Counted from the stretch's first letter, positions 34,215-46,602 are shown. The stretch: DNA of 64,000 nucleotides from Heterohyrax brucei (GCA_028571685.1 CM053143.1:157970329-158034328), one strand, 5' to 3'. Numbers and translations: made by a program. The notes: generated from the letters alone by a model not told the origin.

Positions 34215-34970
34215 TCAATGTAATGTTGGAAGATGAAGGCCTCAGGCTGGAAGACACTCAAAATAGAAGATTAACTATGCAAAGGAATTATACTGTGTGG
34301 ATCAGAACAAATTTTGGACAAAGTTGTGAAGAACAGGAATTTTAGAACATTTAATTATGCTGATGCACAACTGTACATAGACTAATAGGCCGTCACACAA
34401 ACAGAACAAAGGGATACTGCAGTTTAAAGTCAGGAAAGGTGTGCAACAGGAATATATCCTTTCACCATACTTATTCAACCTATATGCTCAGCAAATAATC
34501 TAAGAAGAAGGAATATGTATTGAACTCAGCATGAGGACTGGAAGAAGACTCACTAACAACTGCGATACGCAGATGACCCAACCTGGCTTGCTGAAAGTGA
34601 AGAGAACTTGAAACCCTCACTCATGAAGATCGAAGTCCACAGTATGGATTGCACTTCAACACAAAGAAAACAAAAATGCTCACAAATGGACTAATACACA
34701 GCATCATGATAAACGGAGAAAAGATTGAAGTTATAAACAATTTCATTTTACTTGGACCCACAATCAACATCCACGGTAGCAGCCATCAAGAAATCAAATG
34801 ACATACTGTCTTAGGGAATTCTGCTGCAAAAGACCGCTTTGAAGTGTTCAAAAGCAGAATGGTCGCCTTGTCAACTAATATGCCGTGGTTACTTCATAAG
34901 CCTGTTAAAGCTGGACAATGGATAAGGAAGACTATAATACTTGGTGCCTTTGAATTATGGAGTTGAATTA
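34215..34970 (+). mobile_element. RTE LINE fragment, internally deleted
   Basis: It begins with a short RTE 5' UTR piece ('gaaggcctcaggctggaaga') and jumps near 34268 to the RT region ('ctatgcaaaggaattatact', the equivalent of DYAKAFDCV). It continues to 'ggtgcctttgaattatgg' and stops before the RTE 3' end. About 2 kb is missing internally. It is much decayed. Confidence 0.8.
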
Positions 34971-35837
34971 TGACTGCATGTGTTATTTCTGTTTCTTTAT
35001 GTACCACTAATATCTTCTCCTCTACTTAAAAGTTCCACTGAAGCATTTCCCACAAGGGACAGAACTTTCTGTTCGTAAATCTGATGGTGACTTTCAGTCC
35101 TCACTTAACCTGATCTTTCTTCAGCTTCCCAAACAGTTCCTTAGCCTTTCCTTTATTATTTATTACATTTTCTGTCTTTCCTCAAACTCTTCTTGTCCCA
35201 TCTTTTCAGTCATCACCTGGAGCCTAACAGGCTAACATTCTAGTGACTTTTTTCCCCCACAGTTCTCACGTAGTTCTTTATGCTGCTCATCTAAACCATT
35301 CCATCTTCTAATGAGCTAAAAAACAAGCAAACAGAAAAACAGTAAACTGCTTTATTAACTCAAGTCACATAAGTGTTTCACATTTTAGCACCAAAAAAGT
35401 AATGCCTGTCATAATTGATTACATGCTATATTTCCATTAGGAATTTTTACTTATTTTTTTTCTTTCTGAGTGGTACACACAATTGCACACAATTATGATT
35501 CATGTTACATTTTATAGTATCTTGTATCTGAAGAAAGACAGTATTAGTAGCTACAAACACTGATTTCCTCTTAAAAATCCAAATATAATTCTGAGCAGTA
35601 CAAGTTACATACAACTTCTTCTTTATGTTTGCATTTAGATTTATCTCATTCACGTTGTATTCATCATTTGAAAAGCAAAGTCTTGGTTGCTTTACATGCA
35701 AGTTCTCCAATTCTAGTCTTTTCATCAAAATATAACAATAAAAGCTTTGATTTTAACAAACCTGAAATCATTATTACATTTTCCTTAAATCCACACTCAT
35801 TCAGTGAGTTTCAAATAATTACAGTATGACTAACATT
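34971..35837. other. Unassigned DNA
   Basis: 34980-35320 is pyrimidine-rich and may be a very old repeat that I cannot name. The 93-aa minus frame at 35447-35728 has no recognised motif. Confidence 0.45.
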
Positions 35838-36040
35838 TATTGAGGGATTAAAGTATTAATGCCGTAGGTTCTTCATATGAATTGTCTTACATTTATTAGG
35901 GATAAATGAAGGAAGCTGTGAGTTACAGACAATTATTCTTCTCATTTTATCTGTGAGGAAACTAAAGTAATGATATTTTAAGGTCAGCCAGTAAAGTGGA
36001 ACCCAAGATTTGAATTAATCTGAGGTTTCTGTTCTTTTAA
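35838..36040 (+). repeat. MIR SINE relic
   Basis: 'attcttctcattttatctgt' then 'gaggaaactaaagtaatgat' and 'aaggtcagccagtaaagtgg' with 'gatttgaa' match the MIR core (…cattttacagatgaggaaactgag…aaggtcacacagctag…). This is an ancient mammalian element. Confidence 0.78.
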
Positions 36041-36417
36041 GCTTTCTTTCTCTCAAACTTTTCATTCATTTCATCACCAAATCCACTCTTTACTCTTTCA
36101 ATTAATTATGTATACTACATACAATATTGTCTTTAAAAAACAGAATTGCTGATGTTTTACCTGATTAATACTTTCATCCACATTAAAGATAAAATTTAAT
36201 ATTTGTAACATGTTCTAGACAGCTAGTACTTACATAGTTTGGCTCCCTTTTATGTTGCTTATAGTAACACGGTTTGCTAGCAACATAATGGCTTCCGACA
36301 GGTATGCTACATCTTAATTCCTGGAGTCTGTGAATACGATAGATTATATGGTAAAGGAAGGAATCAAATTTCAGTTGGAACGAAGGTGACTAACCAATTT
36401 ACCTGGTTACTAATCTA
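36041..36417. other. Unassigned DNA
   Basis: I recognise nothing between the MIR relic and the SINE cluster. Confidence 0.5.
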
Positions 36418-36765
36418 GGAGCCCTAATGTTACAGTAAGTGCTTAGTTGCTACGAAGCTTGATGGTTCAAACCCACTAGCCATGCAAGAAAAAAATATGG
36501 TAGTCTCTGTAAAGAATAAAGAAAGAAAAATACTCGTTGTTGTGTTGATTCTAATTCATAGTGAACATGTAGGGTAGAGTAAAACTTCCCCATAGGGTTT
36601 CCAAGGAGTGATTGTTGGCTTCCAACTGCCAACTTCTCAGTTAGCAGCCAAGTTCTTAACCTCTGCACTGCCAGAGGTTTGGACCTACAATGGAACAGTT
36701 CTGCTCTTCCCTGTAGCGTCACTGTAAGTCAGAGTTGACCTGCGGTGATAGATCGGGTTTTTCAT
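36418..36765 (+). mobile_element. AfroSINE (longer type) split by a second SINE
   Basis: The left part 36418-36510 reads 'aggagccctaatgttacagt' and 'gtagtctctgtaaagaa', the longer AfroSINE variant. The right part 36686-36765 reads 'ggaacagttctgctcttccc' to the tail. A reverse-orientation AfroSINE sits between. Confidence 0.82.
36511..36685 (-). mobile_element. AfroSINE inserted in another AfroSINE
   Basis: A reverse copy: 'tgttgattctaattcatagt', 'gggtttccaaggagtgattg', 'ttaacctctgcactgccaga'. It is younger than the SINE that it splits. Confidence 0.82.
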
Positions 36766-36774
36766 CAATTGATC

Positions 36775-37142
36775 TTAAAAATAAATAGCTTATCTCGATT
36801 TATCTGAGGGCCCGATATAATCAAGAGTTCTTAAAGGCGGAAAAGGAACTTCAAATAGAGAACCAGAAGATAACAGTGTGAGAAAGGCTGAGACTGACTC
36901 GGTTAGCTTTGACGATGGAATGATGAAGTTGTGAAATGAGTGTGCAAGCAGCCTGCAGAGGAAAACAGATTCTTCACGTAGAACACCAAAAGGAACACAG
37001 CCCCGCCGGCACCTGATTTTAGCGCAGTGTGACCCATTTCAGATTTGTGACCTACAGAAACACAAGATAATTAACTTGTGTTGTTTTCAGCCACAAAGTT
37101 TGTAGTTATTTGTTACAGCAAAAGTAGAAAGCTAATATACAG
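36775..37142 (+). mobile_element. MLT1-type MaLR LTR fragment
   Basis: The 3' part of an MLT1 LTR: 'cagccccgccggcacctgat', 'acctacagaaacacaagata', 'ttgttttcagccacaaagtt', ending 'gtagaaagctaatataca'. It is more diverged than the other MaLR LTRs here, so probably older. A fossil without coding content. Confidence 0.75.
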
Positions 37143-37153
37143 GTGATGTCTTA

Positions 37154-37499
37154 CTGAAGGAAAGCCTGGTGGTGTAGTGGTTACGTGCTACAACTGCTAA
37201 CCAGAAGGTCACAGTTTGAATCTGCCATGTTCCTTGGAAACTCTGTGAAGCAGTTTTGCTCTGTCCTATAGGGTCGAATAGTGGTTAAATGCCACCTCTG
37301 TTAATAAGAAGGTTGGCAGTTCAAATCTGCCAGGCACTCTTTGGAAACTGTGAACAATTCTACTCTGTCCTGTAGGTCGCTGAGTCAGAATCCTGTCGGT
37401 CACTATGAGTCAGAACTGATAGCATTGGGTTGGGTCTGTTTTTTGTTACAGTGTCACTATGAGTCAGAACTGACTCATCTACAGTGGATTTGGTTTGAG
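37154..37499 (+). mobile_element. AfroSINE pair, one within the other
   Basis: A first SINE runs 37154-37275 ('gcctggtggtgtagtggtta' to 'tgtcctatagggtcg') and seems to resume at 37447 ('cagtgtcactatgagtcaga') to 37499. A second SINE in the same orientation, lacking its first bases, fills 37276-37446 ('aatagtggttaaatgccacc' to 'gcattgggttgggtctgttt'). Unequal exchange between tandem SINEs is an alternative to nested insertion. Confidence 0.75.
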
Positions 37500-37561
37500 T
37501 CTTCTTGAAATGTCCATTTACTTCACACATTCTCGTTACGCTTTTGCTATTGCTTATTATA

Positions 37562-37733
37562 AGGAACCTGGTGATGCAGTGGTTAAAATTCTCATCTGCT
37601 AGCGGCTGTGATGGTCTGCTTCTGCAAAGATTTACTATTTTGGAAATCCTACTGGGCAATGCTACTCTTCCCTATTGCTCCCCTCTGAGTTGAAATCAAC
37701 CAGATGGCAATAAGTTTGGATTACTTATTATAA
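37562..37733 (+). mobile_element. AfroSINE, variant lacking the middle
   Basis: It starts 'ggaacctggtgatgcagtgg', passes directly to 'ggtctgcttctgcaaagatt' (longer variant) and ends 'aatcaaccagatggcaataa'. TTGCTTATTATAA (left, about 37549-37561) and TTACTTATTATAA (right, about 37722-37734) form a 13-bp duplication with one mismatch. Confidence 0.82.
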
Positions 37734-37734
37734 A

Positions 37735-39519
37735 GCATAATTTTAGTCATTCTAAAGAAACACTTATTTTGCTAACTTGTGCATATTTTTAGAAAAACAT
37801 GTTGAGTTTATTCTGGTAGATGTATGCAATAATGACTCTTGTATTTGTCTCTACATTTCAGAATTTGTGTATTATTATAATTATCCATTTCCTTTTGCTT
37901 TGCCTCTGAGGCAAGTTTACTCTTATGCTAAACAGTCAAATAGCAACAACAAAATGAGATAGAATGACATCTGTGCTCTATGGGAGGGTGGAAGGAGAAA
38001 AGATGTTGGGTATTACAGCAATGAGGAATGTGGGGATGGATGTGTCCAAGCGTTTAAAAGAAATTAGCTGTAACAATGCTTAAATCATGAGTTCTTTAAT
38101 TTTGGACCAATATTCTTTATGTATTCCCAAAATAATCATTAATAAGAATATAGCATTGTCTATACGAGTTGGCCACGAATCGATGGTAGTGTTTTTTTTT
38201 AATACTTTTCCATATTTTAATAGTTTTTATAACAGTTTGTTGTGATCTTAAGATGCCATGTTTCATTATTATGTAAACTTACATAGATTAACTTATCTTG
38301 TAGATTGAATTTAGCAATTACGATGATGAGAAATATAATAACAAAAGTGAATTCTTGTATTCTCCTCTCTTTCCTATTTTATTTTTAGAATATAATCGGT
38401 ATTTAGCAAGGAAAATAATTTAGCTAAATTGTTTCTTATTAAAAGATAGAAACATGCCTATGTGAAGATGGGAAAAAACAGACATCACTTTTAATTTTGT
38501 TTCAGACTGTAACTTGCAAATATGTAAAACAATTCCCTTTCTGTAGCAGATGAAGTTGAATTAAAGCAGTAGTAAAATGAACAAAATAAAACTCAGTGTA
38601 TTACTAAATTATGCAATGATTCGCTGATACCCCAAATAATGAAGCTAGACATTTATTCCCTATTTTAAAAGAGAATACTAAAATAATGACAGGTTTAATG
38701 CCTATGCTAAAAGAAAATAAATGAACTGTACAATTTTTATGTGTTTAGCAAAAAACATTCACTGTTCAATATTAACAATTTTTTTGGTTTCTGCTGTAAG
38801 TCAGCCACATTCACATTCAGTATCAATCATAATAATTTGAATTAATATGATCACATCATATAACAAAAAGATGAATCAGTATTAGCCAAAGCCGTATTCT
38901 ACCAGATTAAACTCTTAGTACTCAACGTAATTTTTGGTGATTCTAATAAAGCATTATTCATTTCCTCTTGTTCTTTCATCTACATACTATACATTCATAT
39001 TTCCATAAATTATCTGTCAATTTTTCCTATTTGACTAAAAATGATATTATAATATCTACTGTATGTAAATTATGCACTTGATTGTGATTATGTAGTAGAT
39101 ATTCAACAAATCACAGCTCTAGCAGTAATGGAAATAGTAAATTAGGTGTACTTTTGAACTTGGCATCATTATTTTTGTATTCAGTTTCATGCTAATCTGC
39201 CATTATAATTAATAGCATATGCTATGGTCATCACCAGATTGTTACAGTTCTGAAGAGATTATAACACTGATAACAGATTAATACAAAATTCTAGAGTTCT
39301 AGTTAACAGTCAAATACAAATGTAATATCATCTTATGGTCTTATTACATGGATATCAGTTTACTAAACACTAATTTATGACAAATGATTAATCAGTGTAC
39401 ATAATAAAGCCAAATCTCCCAAATGTGAGTTTTACAGAAGAAAGAGATAACTATAAGAACCACCAATTTGCCTGAAGTCCTTTCAAACATTCTTGATTTC
39501 ATATAAAATCCAAGAGACA
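37735..39519. other. AT-rich stretch, mostly unassigned
   Basis: No recognised element except a SINE-tail fragment at 38160-38199. No coding signal. Confidence 0.5.
38160..38199 (+). repeat. AfroSINE tail-only fragment, about 40 bp
   Basis: 'ctatacgagttggccacgaa' then 'tcgatggtagtg' and a T-run match the last part of the SINE. No clear target duplication. Confidence 0.5.
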
Positions 39520-39681
39520 GGGTTATATGAAGGAGAATGCAGCTTCAAGATTAGAGAGGAAGAATCATTAACAATCTAGTACGCAGATGACACAGCATTG
39601 CTTTCTGAAAGTGAAAATAAACTTGAAGCACCTACTGATAAAGTTCAAAGACTAAGACTTCAGTATGGATTATAAATCAAC
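39520..39681 (+). mobile_element. RTE LINE fragment, plus strand
   Basis: A piece of RTE RT domain: 'ggttatatgaaggagaatgc' to 'ttcagtatggattataaatc'. The active-site box reads YADDTALLSE, intact here, unlike in copies B and C. It abuts the tail of a minus-strand RTE. Confidence 0.8.
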
Positions 39682-42214
39682 AATGTTTTCATTGCTCGTG
39701 ATAGGTGCCATTGAGTCTTTTCTGACTCAAAGTTACCCTATATTTAACAGAAGGAAACATTGCCCATTCTGATGACATCTTCATAATCATTGTTATGCTT
39801 GAATCTATTGTTTCAGCTATTGTATCAATTCATCTCCTTAAATGTCCTCCTCTTTTTCACTGACACACTCTACAAGAATGATGTCCTTCTCTGGGGACTA
39901 GTCCCTCTTGATAACATGTCCTAAGTAAGTGAGATGAAATCCAGCCATCCCTGCTTCTAGGTAGCATACTGGCTGTTTTTCTAAGACATTTCTTCAGTCA
40001 TTTGACAGTCTATGGACTATTTGAAATTCTTCATCATGATTAAATTCCATTCTCCTTTGGTCTTCCTCACTCACTGCCCAACTTCTGCATGCGTGTGGCA
40101 CAACTGTAAACACCATGGTTTGGGTCAGACATACTTTAGTCTTCAAAGTAATATTTTGGCTTTTTAACACTTGAAAGATGTCTTTTACAGGAGATTGGCC
40201 CAACACAATACATCATTTGATTTCCTACTTTTTTTGCTGTCTTTGTTGATTGTGGAACCTAGTAAAATGAAATCCTTTACAACTTTAGTCTTTTCTCTGT
40301 GTGGTAGTCAGGATTACGTCAACTTGGCTACTCCCTGCTTGGCTGCTGTATCAAGTGGCAGGGTGGGGCCTGTGGTGGCTTCCTGCCCCTCAGCTCTCAT
40401 CTCTTGCCTTCCACCACCTACTGTCAGTCTGCTCACATAGCCAGCAGCTCCTGCCCTCTTCTGGGGTCTGGTTCCTGGACCTGAACCAGCAGCTGTTGGA
40501 TTCATCAACAACTTACAGGGAGCACTTGAAAGTCCCGTTCCCTGACCTGCTGATCCCGGGTTTGAAGCGTCTGTAGCTCTGTCTCGCAGCCAGCTTGGGA
40601 TCAGCCTGCCTATACAACTGGTGATCTAGAACTGTGGTCTCTGACCTGCTGACCTTGGGTTCACCAGCTCCCATGGCCACATGAGGCTTGTGCCAGGCCT
40701 TGGAATGTCCAGCTTCTGCAATTGCTTGAGTTGTCTCCCTTATATATAAGTATTCCCTGCACTTTCCTTGTACATGTATGTGTTACTGGTTTTGCTTCCC
40801 TAGAAAACCTAGCCCTTCAAGACACGCTGTTTATCATGATGTTGCTTATTGGTAAAATTGTGTGGATTTTTTTTTTTTAATCACGAGGTGTAATCCATAT
40901 TAAAATCAACAATTCTTCATTTCTGCCAGTAAGTATTTCATATCTGCCTTACTTTTAACAAGCAAAAATGTGTCATCTGCATTTTGTAGGTTATTAGTGA
41001 AACTTCCTCCATTTCTGAAGTTCTGGTATTCCTCATACAGTCCAGCTACTTAGGATATTTTCTTCAGATGCAACTGAAAAAGTATGATGAAAGGGTAAAC
41101 CCTGATGCACTCCTTTCCTGACTTTAAACCATACAGTATTCCCTTGTTTTGTCGGAATAACTGCCTCTTTGTCTATGTACAGTTTCCTCATAAGTATGAC
41201 TGAGTGTTTTGGAATTATTGTGCTCTACAAGGTTACCAATAATTAGTTATAATCACCCCAGGTGAACACATTTTCATAGCCAATGAAACACAGGTAAACA
41301 TCTTTTTTATATCCTCTGCTTTTAGCAAGGATCCATCTGACATTATCGCTGACATTCCTGGTTCAACAATCCTGGTTCAGGCTGGATTCTCTCTGAATCC
41401 AGCTTCCATTTCTGGCAGTTTCCTGGCAATGTATAGCTACAATCACTTTCCAGTGATTTTCAGCAGCATTTTACTTGCATGTTGTATTAATAATATTGCT
41501 TAATAATTTTTTCACTCGATCAGATCACCTTTCTTCGGAATAGGCATAAATTTGTCTCTCTCTTCCAGCCAGTTCACCATGTAGTTGTCCTCCACAGTCC
41601 TTGGCATAGAAAAGTGAGCTCCCCCAGCACTGCGTGCATACATGGGAGCATTTCAACTTGTATTCTTTATATTCCTGCAGCCTTGTTTTTGAACAATATT
41701 TTCAGTGCAGCTTCTTCTTCTTCCTTTAGTACCATCAGTTCTTAATCATGTGCTGTTTCCTGAAATGAATGAATATTTGGTCAGTTAATCCTGGTTCAGT
41801 GACTCTTTGTATTACTGCCATCTTCTTTTGGTATTTCCTGTGATGTCCAGTATTCTGACCACAGAATCATTCCATATTGCAACTTGAGGTCTGAATTTTT
41901 TTCTTCACTTCTTTCAGCTCGAGAAATGCTATGCAGTTTCTTCAGTTTTGTTTTTTTTTTTTGATTCTAGATTTTTACACATTTCATTGTAACACTTTAC
42001 TTTGTCTTCGGAGATATGCTTTGAAAACTTCTGCTCAGTTCTTTGAGTTTATCGTTTCTTCATCAGCTTTAGCTGCTCTAAATTCAAGAGCAAGTGTCAG
42101 AGTTTCTTCTGACATCTCTGTTGGTCTTTTCTTTCTTTTCAATGTCCTCTTACTTTCTTTGTGTATGATATCCTCGAGGTCATGCCACAGTTCATCTGGT
42201 CTTCAGTCACTAAT
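39682..42214 (-). mobile_element. RTE LINE, minus strand, split by a solo LTR
   Basis: A long minus-strand RTE from its 3' tail ('gataggtgccattgagtctt') to the endonuclease/linker region ('gttcatctggtcttcagtca'). Excluding the LTR at 40300-40824 it is about 2.0 kb. The LTR sits in the RT/C-terminal part between 'ctttagtcttttctctg' and 'tttatcatgatgttgctt'. The 119-aa plus frame at 41931-42290 is a shadow. Confidence 0.88.
40300..40824 (+). mobile_element. Solo LTR (ERVL/MaLR-like), 525 bp, inside RTE
   Basis: A GC-richer block starting TGTGGTAGTCAGGATTACGT and ending 'cctagcccttcaagaca' replaces nothing in the RTE. CTCTG (40295-40299) and CGCTG (40825-40829) fit a 5-bp target duplication with one mismatch, as in ERVL-type elements. 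The 3' part 'ttactggttttgcttcccta' is typical of MaLR-like LTR ends. No coding content. It is younger than the RTE copy it interrupts. Confidence 0.75.
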
Positions 42215-42400
42215 CATATGGGCAAAGTTGTGGGCCAGTGAAAAAGAACATCTTCAACAAGTTGTATTGACACAGTGGTTGGAACAATGAACTGAAGCAT
42301 AACAGTGATTGTGAGGATGGTACAGGACCAAGAATTGTTTCATTCTATTGTGCATGGGGAAGAAAGAGAAATAACTGACGTGATGGCATCCATCAATAAC
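42215..42400 (+). mobile_element. RTE LINE 3' end, 5'-truncated
   Basis: 'attgacacagtggttggaac' through 'tgtttcattctattgtgcat' and a degraded tail. It lies head to head with the 5' side of the minus-strand RTE. The two overlap in RTE coordinates, so this is a second copy and not the sense arm of a twin-primed insertion. Confidence 0.78.
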
Positions 42401-42452
42401 AACATATATATATATAAATGTATGCATATATACATATATATATGCACATATA
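42400..42452 (+). repeat. (TA)/(CATA) low-complexity tract
   Basis: A short alternating tract 'acatatatatatataaatg' and following, between the RTE tail and the mariner derivative. Confidence 0.85.
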
Positions 42453-42994
42453 TCTGACAGTAAAATTCATGAACTCATCCTAGAAAAAGTTTCATGACTT
42501 ATGCTGGATATTACTACAGCCATCATCAAAGTACTTCCTTTGGGAAGCTATGCATCAATGCTAGAACCTAGCCCACCCGTCGAAGCAATTTTACACTCCT
42601 TTTCTGGAATGGCCATCAGAGCTGTCATCCTATTACCCATGATGTTCTGAATCTCATCAAAATATCTTCCTATTAATATTTCCTTTATATTTGAGAAAAA
42701 AAAAGTCATTGAGGACCAGATCAGGTGAGAAGAGAGGGTGTTCCAATACAGTTATTTGTTTACTGGCTAAAAACTCATTCACAGATAACTATCCAGTGAA
42801 GTTTGTGAACTTGCCACCATGCCACCATGCACAGTGGCCATTATAGAAAGAGTCCCAAAATTACTTTGAAGGGTGGACTAGGTGCTGGCATCAGTGCATA
42901 GCTTCTCAAGGGGAGTACTTCAAAGGTGACCACAGTGATGTTCAGCAATGAGGTATGTAGTACTTAAAATAATCAAGTTCGCAGAATTGTCAGA
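42453..42994 (-). mobile_element. Mariner-family fold-back derivative, copy 2
   Basis: 542 bp with termini 'tctgacagtaaaattcatga' and 'aagttcgcagaattgtcaga', preceded by TA. Arms 42453-42614 and 42836-42994 are long inverted repeats. The internal terminal-repeat-like motif is at 42792-42812. The minus-strand transposase remnant in the middle corresponds to the C-terminal third. Confidence 0.82.
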
Positions 42995-43402
42995 ACCCAC
43001 ATACATATCATGCATGTATATATATGTATAAAACATTTTTCATTTATCCAATTCCATCTGATGTGACTAAAAATTAACCAAAAATAATGAACCTCTGTCT
43101 TCAAAAAGTTTGTGTTCATTCATAAGATCTTTGAGAATATTCTTTCCATAAATGAAAACATTTAAAGAGTTGAAGTAAAAGAAGCATTACATGGTAAATG
43201 ATTTAAAATGGATAGATATTTAAATTGAAGTGTGTTTAAATTATTAAATTGTCCCCATTTCACCTATCACAGGGTTTAGTGATTTCTTATGCTTCATGAC
43301 ATCTTTCATGTCACAGAATAATATATAATACATATATGATTTTATTTCTTTTGAGGTGATGTAGACAGTTTGATTATTGTTTTACTTTTGGAAGAAAATA
43401 AT
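42995..43402. other. Unassigned AT-rich DNA
   Basis: No recognised feature. Confidence 0.5.
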
Positions 43403-43855
43403 GTTGTCGTTGTTGTTGTTAGGTGCTATGGAGTCAATTCCGACTTGTAGTGAGCCTATGCACAACAGAGTGAAACACTGCTCAGTGTTGCACTATGCCA
43501 GTGGGCTTAAGCCCATTGCTGCAGCCGCTGTGTCAATCCATCCCATCGAGGGTCTTCCTCTTTTTCATTGACCCAAAACTTTACCAAACATGATGTCCTT
43601 TTCCGGGGACTGATCTTTCCTGACAACATATCCAAAGGAGGTAAGATGCAATGTTGCCATCTTTGCTTCTAGGAAGATTCTGTTTGTATTTCTGGTAAAA
43701 TAGATCTATTTATTCTTTTGGTGGTCCATAGTGCATTTAACACTCTTCTCCAACACGACAACTCAAAGGCCTCAATTCTTGTGCTGTCTTCTTTGTTCAT
43801 TGTCTAGCCTTTGTGTGCATATAATGCAATTGGAAATGCTATGGCTTGGGTCAGG
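43403..43855 (-). mobile_element. RTE LINE, 5'-truncated
   Basis: It starts with the complemented tail 'gttgtcgttgttgttgttag' and ends at 'tgctatggcttgggtcagg'. It covers only the C-terminal coding region and tail. Confidence 0.88.
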
Positions 43856-44040
43856 TGCTAGGGTCAGGCACTGTTCTATATGAATTACATAGTTTAAACT
43901 TCATCTAACCTTATGAGGCTAGTTCTATTGTAGTACTAAATTCACCAATGAAATAATTAAGTTTAGATAAATCGGGAATTAGAAAACACACAATCTGGAT
44001 TTGAACTCAAATCTCTTAAGCTACACAGCTCCTAATTTTT
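43856..44040 (+). repeat. MIR SINE relic
   Basis: 'gtcaggcactgttctatatg', 'aaccttatgaggctagttct' and 'ctggatttgaactcaaatct' follow the MIR order. The RTE fragment lies directly before it. Confidence 0.75.
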
Positions 44041-46449
44041 GACTCTATTCATTGTTTTTCAACTATGTTATCTCTTACTTGGTAAGTGGTTTTTGTATAC
44101 ATTATCTCATTTAGCAATTAGAAGCATTCTTATAAGGGAAATATTTCATTTCTAATTTTTTTTTATTATCCTCTTGCACAATAGCTAAGCATCTCATTTT
44201 TTTCTTCAATCCCTAGAGAATTTTAGGAATTCAATGGTTTCATATACTGTGCATATGTCAGTGAACTTCAGATTTCTGTATTTGACCATGAAATATTCCC
44301 ACTTTTTGCCTAGGAAGCTCCTCACACAGCAAGTGCAAAGCCAAACTCCTAATATAATTCCCCAAATGAGCTACAACTACACATTCCCCACCCCTCATTC
44401 TCCAATTAAAAATAATTGCATTCTTCTAGTTTTTCAATACAACAGGAACTTACTGTATCTGTCTTTCATTCTTACAACATATCAATCTATCAGCAAATGC
44501 TGTTGGTTCTACTTCCAAAAACAAAGCAATAATCTAATCATTTTCGTCACTTCAACAGCAACCACTCTGTTTTAAGTTGCTGCTATTTTGCAACTGAATT
44601 TTCACACTAGTCACCTGTTACCCTCATTTATAGCCTTGTTCTCATATACTATATTATCTTCTTTGGTGTGGATATTTAACATAATCTGGAATCACTTTAG
44701 TTGAAAACTTCAGTTCTTAATTTAAAAGAATTACATCAGGTAGTAGATAAGAACATAGCTTTAAATGAAAAAAAAAAAAAACTTTTTATTTGGTTTCAGT
44801 TCATTTAAATAACTTAGACAAACTTCCAGGGAAATCAGTTACTCCTGGCTTTCAAGTCAATTGCTTTCCAGAAATATGATGCACTTTTAATACGTTAGGG
44901 TAAGGGATAGCCAAATTAGCTTTTGGTTAATAATTAGTCACTTCTAATCCAATTCAATTTACATTAGTTATAAGTTTAGGTGGACTCATGATGGGCCAAA
45001 TAAACAAAACTACCCTTCCTCTCAGACTTTCTGAGCATGTTGAAGGAAAGAATGTGTTCTATAAAGGCCAAAGGTAATTATTGATAAAGGCTAAGTTGGC
45101 AGATAGCAATTTAGGTCTGTCAGGCAGGAGAACTAGTTCACAGTAGGCTCCATATTTAGACAGAACTAACTACTCAGTCACTGGGATAAGGGACAGTTTC
45201 TCTTTAACTCCTGCCCTACACACACAAGGAACTGGTCAGTTCCTCACTGTTTGTGAGCACAAAGTTAAAAAGTGCTTACCCACTTATTCTTTTCATATTT
45301 ATTGATAACATTATTTATCTTCTTAGGAGCAGAGTGGGTGAATGACTAATAGTTTGCAAACATGGAATTTTCTACTGTTGGTAGGAGATATAAAAAACCC
45401 CAAAATGAAATCCACTGTGATTGAGTAATGACCCTGTAAGAATTAAGAAAAAAATTCTTCCTTTAATTAAACATTTTTCTTCATAAATTATTTTCACTAT
45501 ACTTGTTACAAATGGAGAAGAATACAGTTTTCACAGTGAAAAGCAGATTGCAATAGATATGGTGAACCAGCTTAACCTTGATTTGTAACTCACCATGTAA
45601 AGTTTATGAGTATTCTTTGGATTTTTTTTCTCATAATAAAATGATGCTAACAACTCCTGCCTGCTCAGTGAGTTTTTATAAGATAAAGTGAGGTAATGAA
45701 TATAAATTTGTTTTGAAAATTTTTGGTCAGTACACAAATATAATAGTACCTACAATACTAGCAAATATTAATGTAATTTTAGAAATAGAATTTATTTTGG
45801 GAGAGTAAGTTTAAATCTTAAATAATATTCTCCCTGTATATGGAAATGCAATCTCAATTATCATAAGATGTCACAGAAGCATCAGTCAGGAAAATGCTCT
45901 GGTCATTAATGGTGCTATTATACACTTTTTAATTGGAAAATGAAATAGTCATAGCCCTAGAGTAAACTTGACACCTTGGTCATTATCTGAGACTTGAGTT
46001 TTTGCTATAATTGCTTTAAGATATCATTACAGTTTCAAGCTAATCAAATGACTGAATTATATATATAAACCTGAAGAACAAGTAGGGTGAGTGCTGTGAT
46101 AATATAACCTATTTATTTAATTTCAAGAGAATCTGCACTGTTCTCATGTTCTTTTGGCTGAAAACCTATGAGGCAGTCGCTTGGAAAGAAACACCAAAAC
46201 ATGTACCTTATGACAGGAAAACAGACTTTTGAAGTGCTAATTTATGACTTGTAATTAACATCAGTGCTGTGTACTCTCTGGATGCTTCAGCTCGAAGTCT
46301 TTTTCAGTTGTTCAAGATCATTGACTATCAATTCAGTGAGTATATTTAAGTGCCCCAGGATGAAAAAAGAAAGAAAGGAATAAAAAGTTACCTCTGACGA
46401 CAACAGTTTCTAGTAAACCAAAAATCAAGTAGGAAGAAAAGTCCTAACT
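44041..46449. other. AT-rich stretch, mostly unassigned
   Basis: No SINE, LINE or LTR recognised in 2.4 kb. The 113-aa plus frame at 44234-44575 has no known motif. A MIR-like phrase ('acattatctcatttagcaat') lies near 44100. Confidence 0.5.
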
Positions 46450-46602
46450 GAGCAGTGATGCAGTACTTAAGAGATCAGGGTCCTAACCCAAAAGGTCAGC
46501 TGTTCGAATTCAAAACACTTCTTGGAAACCACATGGGATATTTCTACTATGTCTTATAGGGTTGGCATGAGTCAGGACTGTCTTGCTGGCAATGGCAACA
46601 GA
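46450..46602 (+). mobile_element. AfroSINE
   Basis: A forward copy, diverged: 'agtgatgcagtacttaagag', 'aaaggtcagctgttcgaatt', ending 'ttgctggcaatggcaaca'. Confidence 0.8.

Noticed and set aside
41931-42290. 119-codon plus-strand frame
   Set aside because: It lies antisense to the minus-strand RTE coding region and is a shadow of it.
42215-42400. Sense arm of a twin-primed RTE together with 39682-42214
   Set aside because: The minus-strand copy already includes the RTE 3' tail, so the two pieces overlap in RTE coordinates and must be separate copies.
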